Assembly: GCA_047495785.1 (NCBI GenBank)
Contig: JBLDXI010000007.1
Span: 930,001 to 994,000, forward strand
Length of the DNA: 64,000 bases
Reading direction: 5' to 3'
Source of the DNA: Lepidodermella squamata
Taxonomy: Eukaryota; Gastrotricha
The translations under genes and the position numbers were made by a program. The notes below the pieces were generated by a model. The model was given only the letters and a program-made list of their open reading frames with translations, ran no database searches and was not told the DNA's origin. This document shows, in pieces, positions 46,392 to 57,261 of this stretch (position 1 is its first letter; every line of letters starts with the position of its first letter).

Positions 46392-47046
46392 CGGAATCCG
46401 ACTGGGCAGCTGGTCAGAATTTCTTTGACTTTTCAAAGCCTCACGCTGCAATATCAGCTAGCGCCGGAGGAGCAGATACTTACAAGTGGACCATCGAGAG
46501 GTTCGACGCAACGGCAAGCGCAATTTGCAGCTTACCTATGAAAGATTGTGAGAATTCCTCATTTCTCCCTAATTTTAACTAATTAATTGCTAAAGGGTGT
46601 CCATACTTCTTTGGCGGAAGCTGTTATGCTATTTACGAGCTAGCTCTGCTCCACAACGAAGCAGCAGCGGCGTGTCAATCAGACGGCTGGCATTTGATCG
46701 CTTTCAACAGTGCAGCTGAGCATGACTTTATCTCGACTATCACGATGGGCTTAGGAAGTTAGCTAACAGGGCTAATATATTCGTTGTAGTTTTAGCTGTT
46801 GCCCTTACAGGGTCGCGCGTTTCAATCTTTTATGGATATCACACTGGCTTGAAACGGCAGAACGGGGCGTTCAATGCCTGGGAAAGTGGCGAGCCTGTCA
46901 CTTTTACGAATTACCGATCAGGCATTGGCTTAAATCAGGATTGCATTGTGATGAGCGGATATTATCCTTTCGTCGCCGAATGGGAAGACGCCGACTGCAG
47001 CCAAGCCAAGGCTTTCCCTCTGTGTGAAATCGAGCTCGCCAAATGA
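46392..47046 (+). CDS. C-type lectin-domain protein (5' end unresolved)
   Basis: Three exons are visible. The first (about 46392-46549) ends like a lectin domain (TYKWTIERFDATASAICSLP). It is spliced so that KD-W-CPYFFGGSCYAIYE opens a second C-type lectin domain (about 46596-46755), and the last exon (from 46812) completes it with WESGEPVTFTNYR, NQDCIVMSG, WEDADCSQ and FPLCEI, ending at 47046. The EPV triplet is at the sugar-binding loop position where EPN or QPD occurs in sugar-binding lectins, so sugar binding is uncertain. It may be a separate gene or alternative 3' exons of the PAN/kringle gene, which ends about 0.7 kb upstream with its own stop. Confidence 0.65.
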
Positions 47047-47589
47047 CTGCGGCACGGGGAGAATTTGCAAACAATATTTCTTCGATTATCTCAATTAAAT
47101 CTTAGCGACATTAAACCTTGAAGCTGTAGCGAAGCTCCCTGTGGCATTTTCCATTCTTCTCCTTTTCCTTTGCTTTTCACTTGCTTCGCAATCAAAGATC
47201 AAACCAATTTCGAAATTATTAGTTAGATTTTTATACGTGTGCACTTATTCATTAAAACCTTTATCCGAAATAAGTTGGACTCTAAATTAAAAAATTTAAA
47301 TTTGAAAATGTGTTAAAATCCTTGTCGTCGCCTTTCACTTCACTTCACATTCATGGTTGTCGCTAATTTATTTCCTGCTATTTATTCTTTCATCTAGATC
47401 TTCTTTATTAATCACGAGTTTGAAAATAAATCGATTTCATTGTATAGTTCTTTGGGAAACAAGACAGGCGATTGAATTATAACTTTTCTGAGATTTTTAA
47501 ATACACGCATTTATCATAGCAACAACTATCATCGACGAACTGATGGCCATGAGCGTGGCAGTGGAGCAAGGCGACTGAACGACTGACTG

Positions 47590-48130
47590 GAAAAAGCGTA
47601 CCTGCTGTACTCTCGGCTAACTTTGGAAATTGCCAAGCTTTATGAGAGTAAAGCGAAACTCGATGAAGAACTTCCGGTTCAGTCGACGGCTACATCAACT
47701 GGAATTTTCTGATGCCAGCAAGTTACTGGTGATTGGGGGCGTCCGGGAGAGCGCTACCGATGAGGAGATCTCGACTTCTTGGATGATTTGCTTGAAGACG
47801 TGGATTTCGATGTTTTCGAGCGTCTAGGCAAGGCTACTTTGTTCCATTCGCGTTCCATTCGCAATCCCACGCGAAACGGGTTCTCGATGCCATCTCCTTG
47901 CGATGGGAAAAGCCTCGGCTAATACGATCGGCTGTTTGCTAATAACCGTCGTGGCTCTCAATACCCGGGTAGTCAAGAAAATCGCTACCGGGGATGTCCA
48001 CAGCAATGGCGGAAATCAGGTCAATAACGGAAACCAGGCCGACAGACAGAGAAATCAGCAACAACAAACCAACCAAATGACACGTCCTGGCACGTGCTTC
48101 AATTGCAAAGCTCCAGGCATAGATATAACT
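47590..48130 (+). mobile_element. Decayed gag-like retroelement fragment with truncated zinc knuckle
   Basis: Broken frames include a helical-looking stretch (LTLEIAKLYESKAKLDEELP), an Asn/Gln/Arg-rich low-complexity part (QADRQRNQQQQTNQM) and then TCFNCKAPG, the first half of a CCHC zinc knuckle that breaks off before the His and last Cys. There are several stops and frameshifts. This is the order seen at the end of gag in LTR retrotransposons. No LTRs were identified around it. Confidence 0.45.
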
Positions 48131-48190
48131 CAGTACCGGGGAACGGTACAATTTTGACAACGAAAACGTAAAAAATTCCAGATAATCAAT

Positions 48191-48321
48191 TCAGGTGAAT
48201 TCTTTGCTAATTTTTACACCAAATTCTTGTCCTGGGCATAATTGCTGTATTTTTTCCACGGCCTGATTCAGGTAATTAACCTGAGAATAAAGGCTCGAAA
48301 GAAAGGTACAACTTTGACAAC

Positions 48322-48358
<37 letters not shown>

Positions 48359-48643
48359 TACACCTTTTCCATCAGCAATTTGCCACGGCACAGTTGACGT
48401 TTGCCGTTCTATTGTTAGCATGAACTTGTTCACGTGAATGATGGCTGTTATTTTTTGCGTCTTCTTCGTCGTCGTATTCCACTTCTGTGGCAATGATGGG
48501 AATGAATGAATTTTATTGCTCTTGTCACTGGGTAGAGGCAAAAAATACGGAACGCGCAAAAATTTTATGGCGCTGATCTCGCTAAATTCGATCTTAAATT
48601 GAGTTATATTGATTTTTTGAGCGAATTCCTTGAAGATTTCAGA
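48191..48643 (-). CDS. Possible unrecognised exon with poly-Asn tract
   Basis: A minus-strand frame runs from a possible acceptor near 48644 (TTATTTCTGAG) to a stop at 48191, about 150 codons. It includes FKIEFSEISAIKFLRVPYFL and ITAIIHVNKFMLTIERQ, then an 11-residue Asn run coded by the ATT microsatellite, then KCCQSCTFLSSLYSQVNYL. The parts outside the Asn run look protein-like. No domain is recognised and no start codon is seen, so it could be a terminal exon or a relic. Confidence 0.3.
48323..48358. repeat. (ATT)n microsatellite
   Basis: About twelve uninterrupted ATT units. Confidence 0.95.
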
Positions 48644-48924
48644 ATCACTCAGAAATAATTATATTAATTTCTGATTTATCGGATTTCTTCAAATTTTAAT
48701 ACCTGCTGTGGAAAAGCGCCCGCTAGAATTTTGTAACAAATATTTCTAGTTTTAAATTGGCAATTTGTCGATTGGCAATTTTTTACAGGTACAAACGTCA
48801 CTAGATATTAAAATGTGAAAGTGTCGAACGTGAGCTTATGAACGTCGAACGTGAGAAGTAATGAATGTTGAAACAATAAGAAACATCTGACACTTGGCAA
48901 GTTTTCTTATTGCCCTCTCTGCAG

Positions 48925-50511
48925 TTAGAGGTTCTCCAGTTATCGCTCGAAGGGCATTTTGCGACAGTGACGGCCAATTTCGACCGAAACTTGGAGTTTG
49001 CGTTGACACTTCTTTCGCCGTGGACGAACTTATTGAAGTTGTTTACACTCCGCCTACTGGTGACGGAAGCTCAACAATCTCAAGCACGGTTGCTGAAGTT
49101 TCGACCTCACAAAATCCTAAGAACATCTCATCTCCAAGCACTAAAGCTCTAACAACTAGAGCTACGACCCTGACAATGACCTCTGAAGTAACGGATGAGC
49201 CAGAAATAGAACCTGTGGAGATCTTTACCGCATCAACGATTGAAAGTGAAATTCCCCGCTCAACATCTACATCTGCGACAAACATCGCCAGCTCCACTGA
49301 TGATAGGTCGAACTATACGCAGCCAGTTACACTTACGACAATGAAGTCGATAGCTCTGACTACTACAACAGCCATGCGGAGCACTACGTTGCAAGAAAAG
49401 CAGAACAAAACAGCCCCTGCAACGGTTGCTAGGGTGACTACAAAGAAAGCGTCGTTAGTTACCGCTACCACCATGTTCCCTACAACGTTATCTGAAGCAA
49501 CAACTACCTTCAAAAGCTATGATAATGTTACTGCCAACGTGACATATGCAATGACGAATCTTACTACAACTTCGTCCCCACTGGCTAATGCCACAGAACC
49601 CGAATACGTTGATTATGGCGACGAAACTAACACTACAACTACTGCGTATAACATCTCCACGATTAGTCCTACTACTTTGAATTCGACGTCATTTTTCGTC
49701 ACGACTACTGCTGTGTTCTCTAATATATCATGGAACGCAACGACGGTGCCTGGGTATAACAATACTGTTACGGCCGTAAATTATTGTTTATTGCCGAGGA
49801 AGGTGAAGAATGGTGGCGAATATTACTACTACACCGGCAACAGCTCTTTCCCACTTTTAGACAAGCCCGTGCCAACTTACAAGGTCCCTATAGGGTCAAG
49901 GGTTGAGATAAGATGCCCAGGGCAAGGATATGCTCTCCGGCCACCTTGGGCTAATGTCAGCCTATGCCTTGGAAGCTCAACACTATGGTCGCCACCTCTT
50001 GCGGAGTGTTACCCGGTTCCAAAGCCAACTTCCCATTGCAAAACTCTGCCTGATGTTTACGATGGCTTCGTTGTTGATGGGCCGTCTAATGCCGATTCAG
50101 AGAGGCGGATACTTTGCAAATCCGGTTACTCAGTGGTTGGTTCGAGGAGCATAAAATGCTGCCGCGCTAATGGTGAATGGACTAGTCCTGGTTACTGTTA
50201 CAGTGGTTTGTTAAACTGGAATTCGGAATGCTGTCAGCGATTAATTTTCGTTTCAGGGGTATTCGACAGATATTGGATGCAGCTCGAGCAGCGATACAAA
50301 CGAGCTGTTGCGTGTCCTGCTGCTTTCAACGTCGAATACGTACCAGAGGTGGGTTAATATGCTCGATTAATGCAACTTAATCTCAAGAAAATTTGTTTTA
50401 CTTCAGGCTATCATCAGCAGAGCTGAGTCCTTACGAATCGCGATAAACTCAGAGGCTTGTGTAGGGGCGCTTCTATCAATTATCAGTTTTTGTATTGCTG
50501 TGTTCCGTTAG
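48925..50511 (+). pseudogene. Sushi/mucin gene copy 2 (5' truncated)
   Basis: The copied part starts inside the second sushi domain (IARRAFCDSDGQFRPK) and continues through the mucin stretch, the two distal sushi domains and the C-terminal hydrophobic exon (50407-50511), with intron 50349-50406. The frame is fully open, and differences from copy 1 are few (for example D/N, S/N, S/A, V/I changes). The first sushi domain, half of the second, the signal peptide and any upstream in-frame ATG are missing: the ATGs near 48861 and 48865 run into stops within ten codons. It is either a recent partial-duplication pseudogene not yet decayed or a gene that has gained new 5' exons further upstream. Confidence 0.72.
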
Positions 50512-50649
50512 AATTAAAAACAATTGTCTAATTCTGGTGATTTTTCATAGGTATAGCCTCATCAGTGATGTGAGATGCTGTTGTACAGCCAAATTATCGA
50601 AGCTGCACTTTTGGGTGAAGATTTTAGGGCGGATGCTTTGGATTACCAA

Positions 50650-50731
50650 GGTAGCGTGGCCGAGTGGTCTAAGGCGCTAGATTTAGGCTCTAGTCTCTTC
50701 GGAGGCGTGGGTTCGAACCCCACCGCTGCCA
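50650..50731 (+). tRNA. tRNA-Leu (anticodon UAG), duplicate
   Basis: Same 82-nt sequence as 42853-42934, also about 140 bp past the stop of a sushi gene copy. All stems are intact. Confidence 0.96.
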
Positions 50732-50803
50732 TCATTTTTTTCAATTGAATTATTCAATTGGCTTCAAAAACAACAATCGAGTGATTAATGCCTCCTTCAG
50801 ACG

Positions 50804-50821
50804 AGCAGAGTGGCGCAGTGG
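50804..50821 (+). pseudogene. 5' fragment of initiator tRNA-Met
   Basis: AGCAGAGTGGCGCAGTGG equals the first 18 nt of the intact tRNA-iMet at 43002, then the match ends. It is the duplicated but truncated relative, and not functional. Confidence 0.9.
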
Positions 50822-51398
50822 CGCACTCTGATGTAAGATGAGTGATAAAACACAAGTATCACTTAATGCAGCCATTTTCCTAACCCCCACCCCTGCTAGA
50901 ATTGCGCCGGCTATTTGTGAGAGGAAAACCGTGAACAAAATAATGTCAAAAGGCCTATTTTTAAATGATCAACAGATCCGACCAATGTCTTCTTTTATCC
51001 GACAACCAAAAATGTGACTAAAACCTGCCGACTTCATACCCGAACAAGTTGGCATAATTATACCAACTGCCAAAGCCCGCCGCCTACGTTTTGTGCCCAG
51101 GTAGCAGATAGCCCGCTGATTTATATCATCTAACGATAAATATTAGACAAAAAAACAGCGATCACGCGCACATTTTTTCTAAATTTCTCACGTTGCCAAT
51201 CACAGAGCAAACCAAGTTTCGCCATGACTTTCATTGATTTTCGGCAAAATTGTTGAGTCCTTACATCTAGCTGCCAATAGTTTTAGCAGAGACGAGAAAA
51301 AGCAATAAACAGGATTCAAAGAACAAGGAAACATGATTAATTATGCCGTATCTGTGTGCATTGGTGCAGTTTTGTATGCAGTATATTAGGGCTGAAAC

Positions 51399-53012
51399 AT
51401 GCTTGCTACCTGTTTTCTGTGGCTTGTCACCGTCGTTGCCCCATTGTGTAATTGCCAGATGTATCTGGCCCAATTGAATTATAACTTCGCCATTTTGCCT
51501 AAACCTCTCGTTTACTGGCCACTGAACAGCGTGTTTGGTTTTCGAGACATTTCAGGCAACAACATAAACATCACTTTTAATACTACGGCACCTGTCTTAG
51601 CTACTGGTCCGTTTGGAACGCCTAATACTGCATACGAGACGAATAAGGCCGATAACACAAGTTGGTTTCAGACTAATTCATCAAGCTTCCCCGGCTTGGC
51701 TTCTTTCACAATGGCAGGGCACGTCGTGGTCAAATCGAGAGCGCAAATCTTTGAATTCGCTAATGAAACGATGGCGTATGGTTCAATACTTTGGCGATTC
51801 AATTCTTATGATGCGAGTAACACACAACCCAACCTTTTATTTGCTGCTGTCGGGAGTGGGTACTTCAACCATCTCGCCTGCAATTTTTCTGACTGGCGTT
51901 TCGTGGCTTTTACATTCAATGCGTCGAATGGAACGTTAACCTCAGTTTGCGATAGCATCGTTAGCCCTCCTCTGGTAAGACCTGGGCCACCTCCATCAGC
52001 TAACATGGTTCTAATGGGCAAAAGGTAAGCATAAAACATACAAGAATTTCACTGAGGCTAAACCCGGGCCAACAACTCTCATGCGATCGAATTATTTCCA
52101 ATTTACAGAGTAGGCACGGGTGGCGTAGCAGGATCATTCAATAATCTGTACGCGTGCGTTTCAATATTCAACACTGCATTAACGCCAGGAGAGCTTGCGA
52201 TTCTTCGCTCACAGTGCCAACTTATCAATCGTGCGCATTTTAATTTTTGGATTTATTTTCACCTTCATTGGCTATCACAGAGATCTCGTGTCCATCTAAC
52301 TGCCTTGCGGGAACTTGCATCGGAGACTTGAACGCTCCGGCTGGATATCGTTGCACTTGTCAGAGCGGATGGACTGGCCGAAATTGTTCCACCCGTAAGT
52401 TCCGTGACCGGTAAAGTACGCTCCACCTGATATATAAATTCTGCGCATTTTTAGCGATTTGCTCGCCAGCATGCGGTATTGGAGGCATTTGCGCCGGCTC
52501 AAATGCATGCCAATGCGCTCCAGGCTGGACAGGCACTCGATGCGACACGCGTGAGAACTGAAGGCTTACGTATTTGTTAATAAACCAATTTTGTTAATGA
52601 AGCTTTGTGTCCGATGGGCTGCTCAAATGGCGGTACATGTGTGCGGCCGAATCGATGCAAATGTGTCGATGACTGGCTGCCACCTGATTGCTCGAAACGT
52701 AAGATCGATTATCCTAAAATTTGGTGGTTCCATTAACCAGCATTTAACCTTCATTTTCAATGTTCAGCCAATTGCAAGAATTGTGAGAAACGAGGTAAGT
52801 GCATCGCTCCGAAGACTTGCGAGTGCGACCCAGGCTGGACAGGTATAAATTGCATAAACAGTGAGTGAATTCTGAAAAGTTCTTTGGGAGGAATTAATGT
52901 TTCCCTTTTACAGAAATCAAAAGTGAGCGATTGATAATCTCATAGTTTCCCTATCACCAACAAATAATGTTTAATGCTTACAGCTTATTGCTCGGCCGAT
53001 GGCTGTAGTTAA
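51399..53012 (+). CDS. Secreted LamG-like / EGF-repeat protein, copy 1
   Basis: Signal peptide MLATCFLWLVTVVAPLCNCQ. Exon 1 (51399 to about 52024) and exon 2 (about 52110-52229) encode a concanavalin/laminin-G-type domain (LVYWPLNSVFGFRDISGN, SFTMAGHVVVKS, NFSDWRFVAFTF, NNLYACVSIFNTAL). Four EGF-like modules follow: CPSNCLAGTC...CSGWTGRNC type near 52282-52394, ICSPACGIGGICAGSNACQC near 52454-52550, LCPMGCSNGGTCVRPNRCKC near 52603-52699, and NCKNCEKRGKC near 52770-52860. A 9-nt microexon (52914-52922) and a last exon ending YCSADGCS and stop at 53010-53012 close the gene. All modules are in frame. It is likely an extracellular adhesive or binding protein; the partner is unknown. Confidence 0.8.
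52914..52922 (+). other. 9-nt microexon (copy 1)
   Basis: AAATCAAAA is flanked by TTTTACAG and GTGAGC. It fits in frame between the fourth EGF exon and the last exon. The same microexon is kept in the duplicate at 56698-56706. Confidence 0.6.
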
Positions 53013-53189
53013 CAATCTGCAATTGGAAATCAAGTGCTTTGGAAGCCGAAGAAGTCCGTTCTGCATATGGTTTACTACATTCCTAATTTTCATATATTCG
53101 CGGATCGCTTTACAGTTATACAAAACTCATTCATTTCTTGGTATAGATTTGACCCCGTTAAGGATAAATATGTATAAATATGTATGTAG

Positions 53190-53460
53190 TGTAACCGGTG
53201 GTAATTCTGAGTCACGTGAAACGTAACAAACCTCTATTGGCTCCAATGTCATCAGTTCTGTTGTTACTGTTCACTGTGGATCATATGTAACCCTTGCAGC
53301 TGATACGTGAAATATGAGAGGCCTGAATTGCAATTGCACTTGTTAGCAACCTTGCTGAAGCTATTGTCAGATTAGTCAGAAGTCAGATATAATATAATAA
53401 AAACTGTGAGTTGTCGGAGTCCGCCATCTCTTGCCGCCTAGAATATTCGAACCTGTTACA
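53190..53460 (+). mobile_element. Probable LTR with start of a gag-like frame
   Basis: A 271-bp segment begins TGTAAC and ends GTTACA, with AATAAA about 65 bp before its end, as in an LTR. It is absent from the otherwise matching flank of the second LamG/EGF copy. Fourteen bases after it, an ATG at 53474 opens a short basic frame (MNSSQERRTTRSSKSPSTKR), as often found at the start of gag. No second LTR or matching target duplication was found, so it is called with moderate confidence. Confidence 0.45.
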
Positions 53461-55196
53461 ATTTGATGTCAGAATGAATTCTAGCCAAGAACGGCGAACC
53501 ACTAGATCAAGCAAAAGCCCTTCGACCAAGAGACAGCCGACACCCTAGCGACATGAAATCCGGTAAAGAACAGCCGCAGCGAACGCCAGGATGCCGACGA
53601 TGATATCGCGGGGTGATATCGCGGCAGAACGACCTGTCTAAACAATGGCTAAACAATGGCGTAATGCTTTTGATGCGTAGAAAAAACTGGCGCTCAGTTT
53701 TTCCGGCACGCGGCTGACTTGGCGGAGATGCAAACAATAGTTTTACGCCATTTGTTTCTATTTTAGGCAGGTCGTTCTGTCGCCCACCATGCGATATTGA
53801 CAGTCGACAAGAAGGCGACGGAGCCGACACCGAGTATTGTCTATCACAGTGGTTTTTGATAGGTATCGAACCGGCACTACGAAGTCGAAGTGTTCCGACG
53901 TGGCGAACCGAAATTTCTTCTCGACGCGTACGAACCAGCAGCTCTCGAAAAAGCCGCGTGTTGAATTCAACTATACTAAGACAATATGGGGCACTCATAG
54001 CTCAAGTTGTGAGTTTGGCAGGACACTATAGAGTATAGAGCAGACTGGGTGGAACAGTCAAGGCAGCCTGACACGAAAAGGGTTGACTACCGAATAATCC
54101 CGATCAGATCGCTAGCGGACAACGCTGTCTCGTTCAATCCGTACCCGTAGTGACTAGTAAGCTAAGACTTATGTTGCGAGTTATGGAAATATCAAGCGCT
54201 GGTACTGGGTGAATTTATTGTGTTTTGAATGGAAGACATGATGACAGCTCCACCTCAGCCCTACCGTTACGAGGGACCAGGTTCTGGCGGCACTTCGGTT
54301 GTCGCCGATAATGCTGGAACGTGTGTTTGTCCAGCAGCAGTTTGTCGTAAATGGGTGAGGAATTTCGAAGTATAGTGAGGAGTATTCCTTTCTTGAAATG
54401 AGGAGACTGTCGCAATAAAATTGAGCTAACAAGCTGACGGTACCATATGCACGCGCCACTGTGATTCTGCAATCCTGGAGACGGAATATTTCCAATAGGT
54501 GACGACATGGAAAGGAGCGGTAGTTAGCAAGAATTTAAGACTGACTTATATAGACGTCGAGTATGAATGCTGCGACGTAGCCTGGCGTAATCTTCGGCGT
54601 ATTATTAACGTCGCAACATCGAATAGGGAAGTTGACGAAACCTCTAACTGGCCTGGCTTGCCCGCTGATAGAGACTGGCTTTCATCCTGCATCTCATTCA
54701 AATACGTGTATCATCAAATAATTGCATCCGCTAAACGCTGTGCTCAAAAAGCGTTAAACAAGACATTTAAGCTATATTTTTGTTTATTTATTTTTTAGCA
54801 GCACTCGTCTTGTTGCGAAATCAAACATCTTGAAGCCTGCTGAGACCTATCTTTCGTGTAAGCTCCAAAATGTCAATATTCCTTCGAAAAACGAGTGGAG
54901 TAACACTGAAATACCTGAAAGCTGAATTTTTCGAAATCACCGAGAGAGGAGTTGTTTTACCCCTCTCCTCATTCCTTTTTTATATCAGAAAAAGCAAACA
55001 ATGATCACGCCCCTGCAGCGCACATTGTTTCGAAATTTCTCACGTTGCCAATCACAGAGCAAACCAAATTCCGCCACTTTCATTGATTTCGATCATTGAT
55101 TTACGAAAAAGCGTCAAAGAACAAGAAAATATGATTAAATATGCCGTATCTGTCTGCATTTGTGCAGTTTTGCATGCAGTATATTAGGGCTTAAAC
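53461..55196. other. Interval between the LamG/EGF copies, likely retroelement debris
   Basis: Several medium open frames on both strands overlap one another and none has a recognised domain. The first part may be the internal region of the element whose LTR precedes it. From about 55035 on it is the duplicated 5' flank of the LamG/EGF gene. Confidence 0.4.
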
Positions 55197-56795
55197 ATGC
55201 TTGCTACATGTTTTCTGTGGCTTGTCGCCATCGTTGCACCATTGTGTAATTGCCAGATGTATCTGGCCCAATTGAATTATAACTTCGCCAATTTACCGAA
55301 ACCTCTTGTTTACTGGCCACTGAACAGCGTGTTTGGTTTTCGAGATATTTCAGGCAGCAACATAAACATCACTTTTAAAACTACGGCACCTGTCTTAGCA
55401 ACTGGTCCGTTTGGAACGCCTAATACCGCTTATGAGACGAATAAGGCCGACAACACAAGTTGGTTTCAGACTACTTCATCAAGCTTCTTCGGCTTGACTT
55501 CTTTCACAATGGCAGGGCACGTCGTGGTCAAATCCAGGGGACAAGCCTTTGAATTCGCTAATGAAACGATGGCGTATGCTGCAATGCTATGGCGATATCT
55601 TGATTCGAATAGGAATAATCTCTCCCCCAACTTTATATTCACTGCAGTCGGAAATGTCAACATGCAGCTCGCCTGCAATTTCTCTGCTGGCTGGCGCTTC
55701 GTTGCTTTTACCTACAATGCTGTAAATAGAACGGTAGCGTCAGTTTGTGATAGCATAGTTAGCCCTCCTCTGGTAAGATCCGGGCCACCTCCATCAGCTA
55801 ACACGGTTCTAATGGGTAAAAGGTACGCAATAAAGAATTTCACTGAGGCTGAATCCGGGCCATGATTTAAAATTTACATGATTTACAGGTTAAGCGGGGA
55901 AGACATAGCCGGGTCTTTCAACAATCTCTACGCTTGTGTTTCAATATTCAACACTGCGCTATCTTCGGCTGAGATTGAAATTCTTCGCTCACAGTGCCAA
56001 CTTATCAATCGTGCGCATTTAAAATTTTGGATTTATTTTCACGTTCATTTGCTATTCCAGAGATCTCCTGTCCATCTAACTGCCTTGCGGGAACTTGCAT
56101 CGGAGATTTGAATGCTCCGGGTGGATATCGTTGCACTTGCCAGAGCGGATGGACTTTGAAATTGAAATATGAAATTGTTCCATCCGTAAGTTCCGTGACC
56201 GGTTAAGTACGCTCCACCTGATATATAAAGGCTGCGCATTTTTAGCGGTTTGCTCGCCAGCATGCGGGATTGGAGGCATTTGCGCCAGCTCAAATGCATG
56301 CCAATGCGCTCCAGGCTGGACAGGCACTCGATGCGACACGCGTGAGAACTGAATGCTTACGTATTTGTTAATAAACCAATTTTGTTAATGAAGCTTTGTG
56401 TCCGATGGGCTGCTCAAATGGCGGTACATGTGTGCGACCGAATCGATGCAAATGTGTCGATGACTGGTTGCCACCTGATTGCTCGAAACGTATGATCGAT
56501 CATCCTATCATCTGGTGGTTTCATTAACCAGCATGTAACTTCTACTTTCAGCTAACTGCAAAAATTGCGAGAAACGAGGTAAGTGCATCGCTCCAAAGAC
56601 TTGCGAGTGCGACCCAGGCTGGACGGGTAAAAATTGTATAAACAGTGAGTAAATTCTGTAAAGACCTTTGGAAGGATGTAATATTTCCCTGTTACAGAAA
56701 TCAAAAGTGAGTGATTGATCATCTCGTAGTATCCATATTGTAAACAAAAATCGTTCACGCGTCCAGCTTATTGCTCGGCTGATGGCTGTAGTTAA
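55197..56795 (+). pseudogene. LamG-like / EGF-repeat gene copy 2 (frameshifted after first EGF)
   Basis: The signal peptide and LamG exons are intact (55197 to about 55999) and close to copy 1. In the first EGF exon, after QSGWT, a net gain of 11 nt replaces the end of the module, removing its last cysteine and changing the exon phase from 1 to 0. With the same splice sites the following exons, whose DNA still encodes intact EGF modules (CGIGGICASSNACQC, GCSNGGTCVRPNRC), would be read in the wrong frame. The microexon (56698-56706) and final exon (stop 56793-56795 in the old frame) are still present. A truncated LamG protein or a rescuing alternative donor is possible, so pseudogene status is likely but not certain. 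Confidence 0.65.
56698..56706 (+). other. 9-nt microexon (copy 2)
   Basis: Same AAATCAAAA with an upstream ACAG and downstream GTGAGT as in copy 1. Confidence 0.55.
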
Positions 56796-57261
56796 CAATC
56801 TGCAATTGGAAATCAAGTGCTTTGGAAGGGAAAGAATTCCATTCTATGGTGTGCCAACTTGCTACTTTTTCTTAAAAATTCGTGTATATTGCGTTAGACC
56901 TACAACACTTTCGTAAAATAAAGTTTCTACGTTCATTTCTCCGTACTGACTTTATATCTTCGGTTGCTGTTCGTGCTCTATACTCTATATTGAACAGAAC
57001 ATCTTCTTACACATAAAGCTATTAACGATATAATAGCTCTGCCAACAGCTAGTCGATAGCTGGAAGTGAAGAATTTCATCGGTCTAATACTTGAGAAACC
57101 TCAAGGAAATATCTTCGCACCCCGAATCAACTTCGCTACAGCTTCTCATAACAATGGGATATTGAGGTCCAGAATTCAGCACACAGAAGTACATCAGTTA
57201 CCTATTCAATTTATTCTCATACTCTCAGTTGAAATCAAACTTTACTTGCTAGCAAGCTTAT

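Larger units (their letters stand above)
48925..51198. repeat. Segmental duplication 1, copy B
   Basis: This is the direct-orientation partner of 41130-43276. The initiator-tRNA part is cut off after 18 bases, and about 220 bp of unrelated sequence replaces the rest before similarity resumes at 51046. Confidence 0.92.
51185..53030. repeat. Segmental duplication 2, copy A
   Basis: This matches 55035-56830 in direct orientation, covering promoter-proximal sequence and the whole LamG/EGF gene, at roughly 90 percent identity. Similarity ends shortly after the stop codons. Confidence 0.9.
55035..56830. repeat. Segmental duplication 2, copy B
   Basis: Direct-orientation partner of 51185-53030. 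Confidence 0.9.

Noticed and set aside
48301-48360. Possible CRISPR-like or tandem array
   Set aside because: It is a simple ATT microsatellite without spacers, in an animal genome.
53507-53998. 163-codon minus-strand open frame
   Set aside because: No domain, Arg/Ser/Cys-rich composition, and overlaps other frames in probable retroelement debris.
54499-54798. 99-codon plus-strand frame between the LamG/EGF copies
   Set aside because: Starts at a non-ATG codon, no paralogue and no domain; kept only as debris of unknown type.
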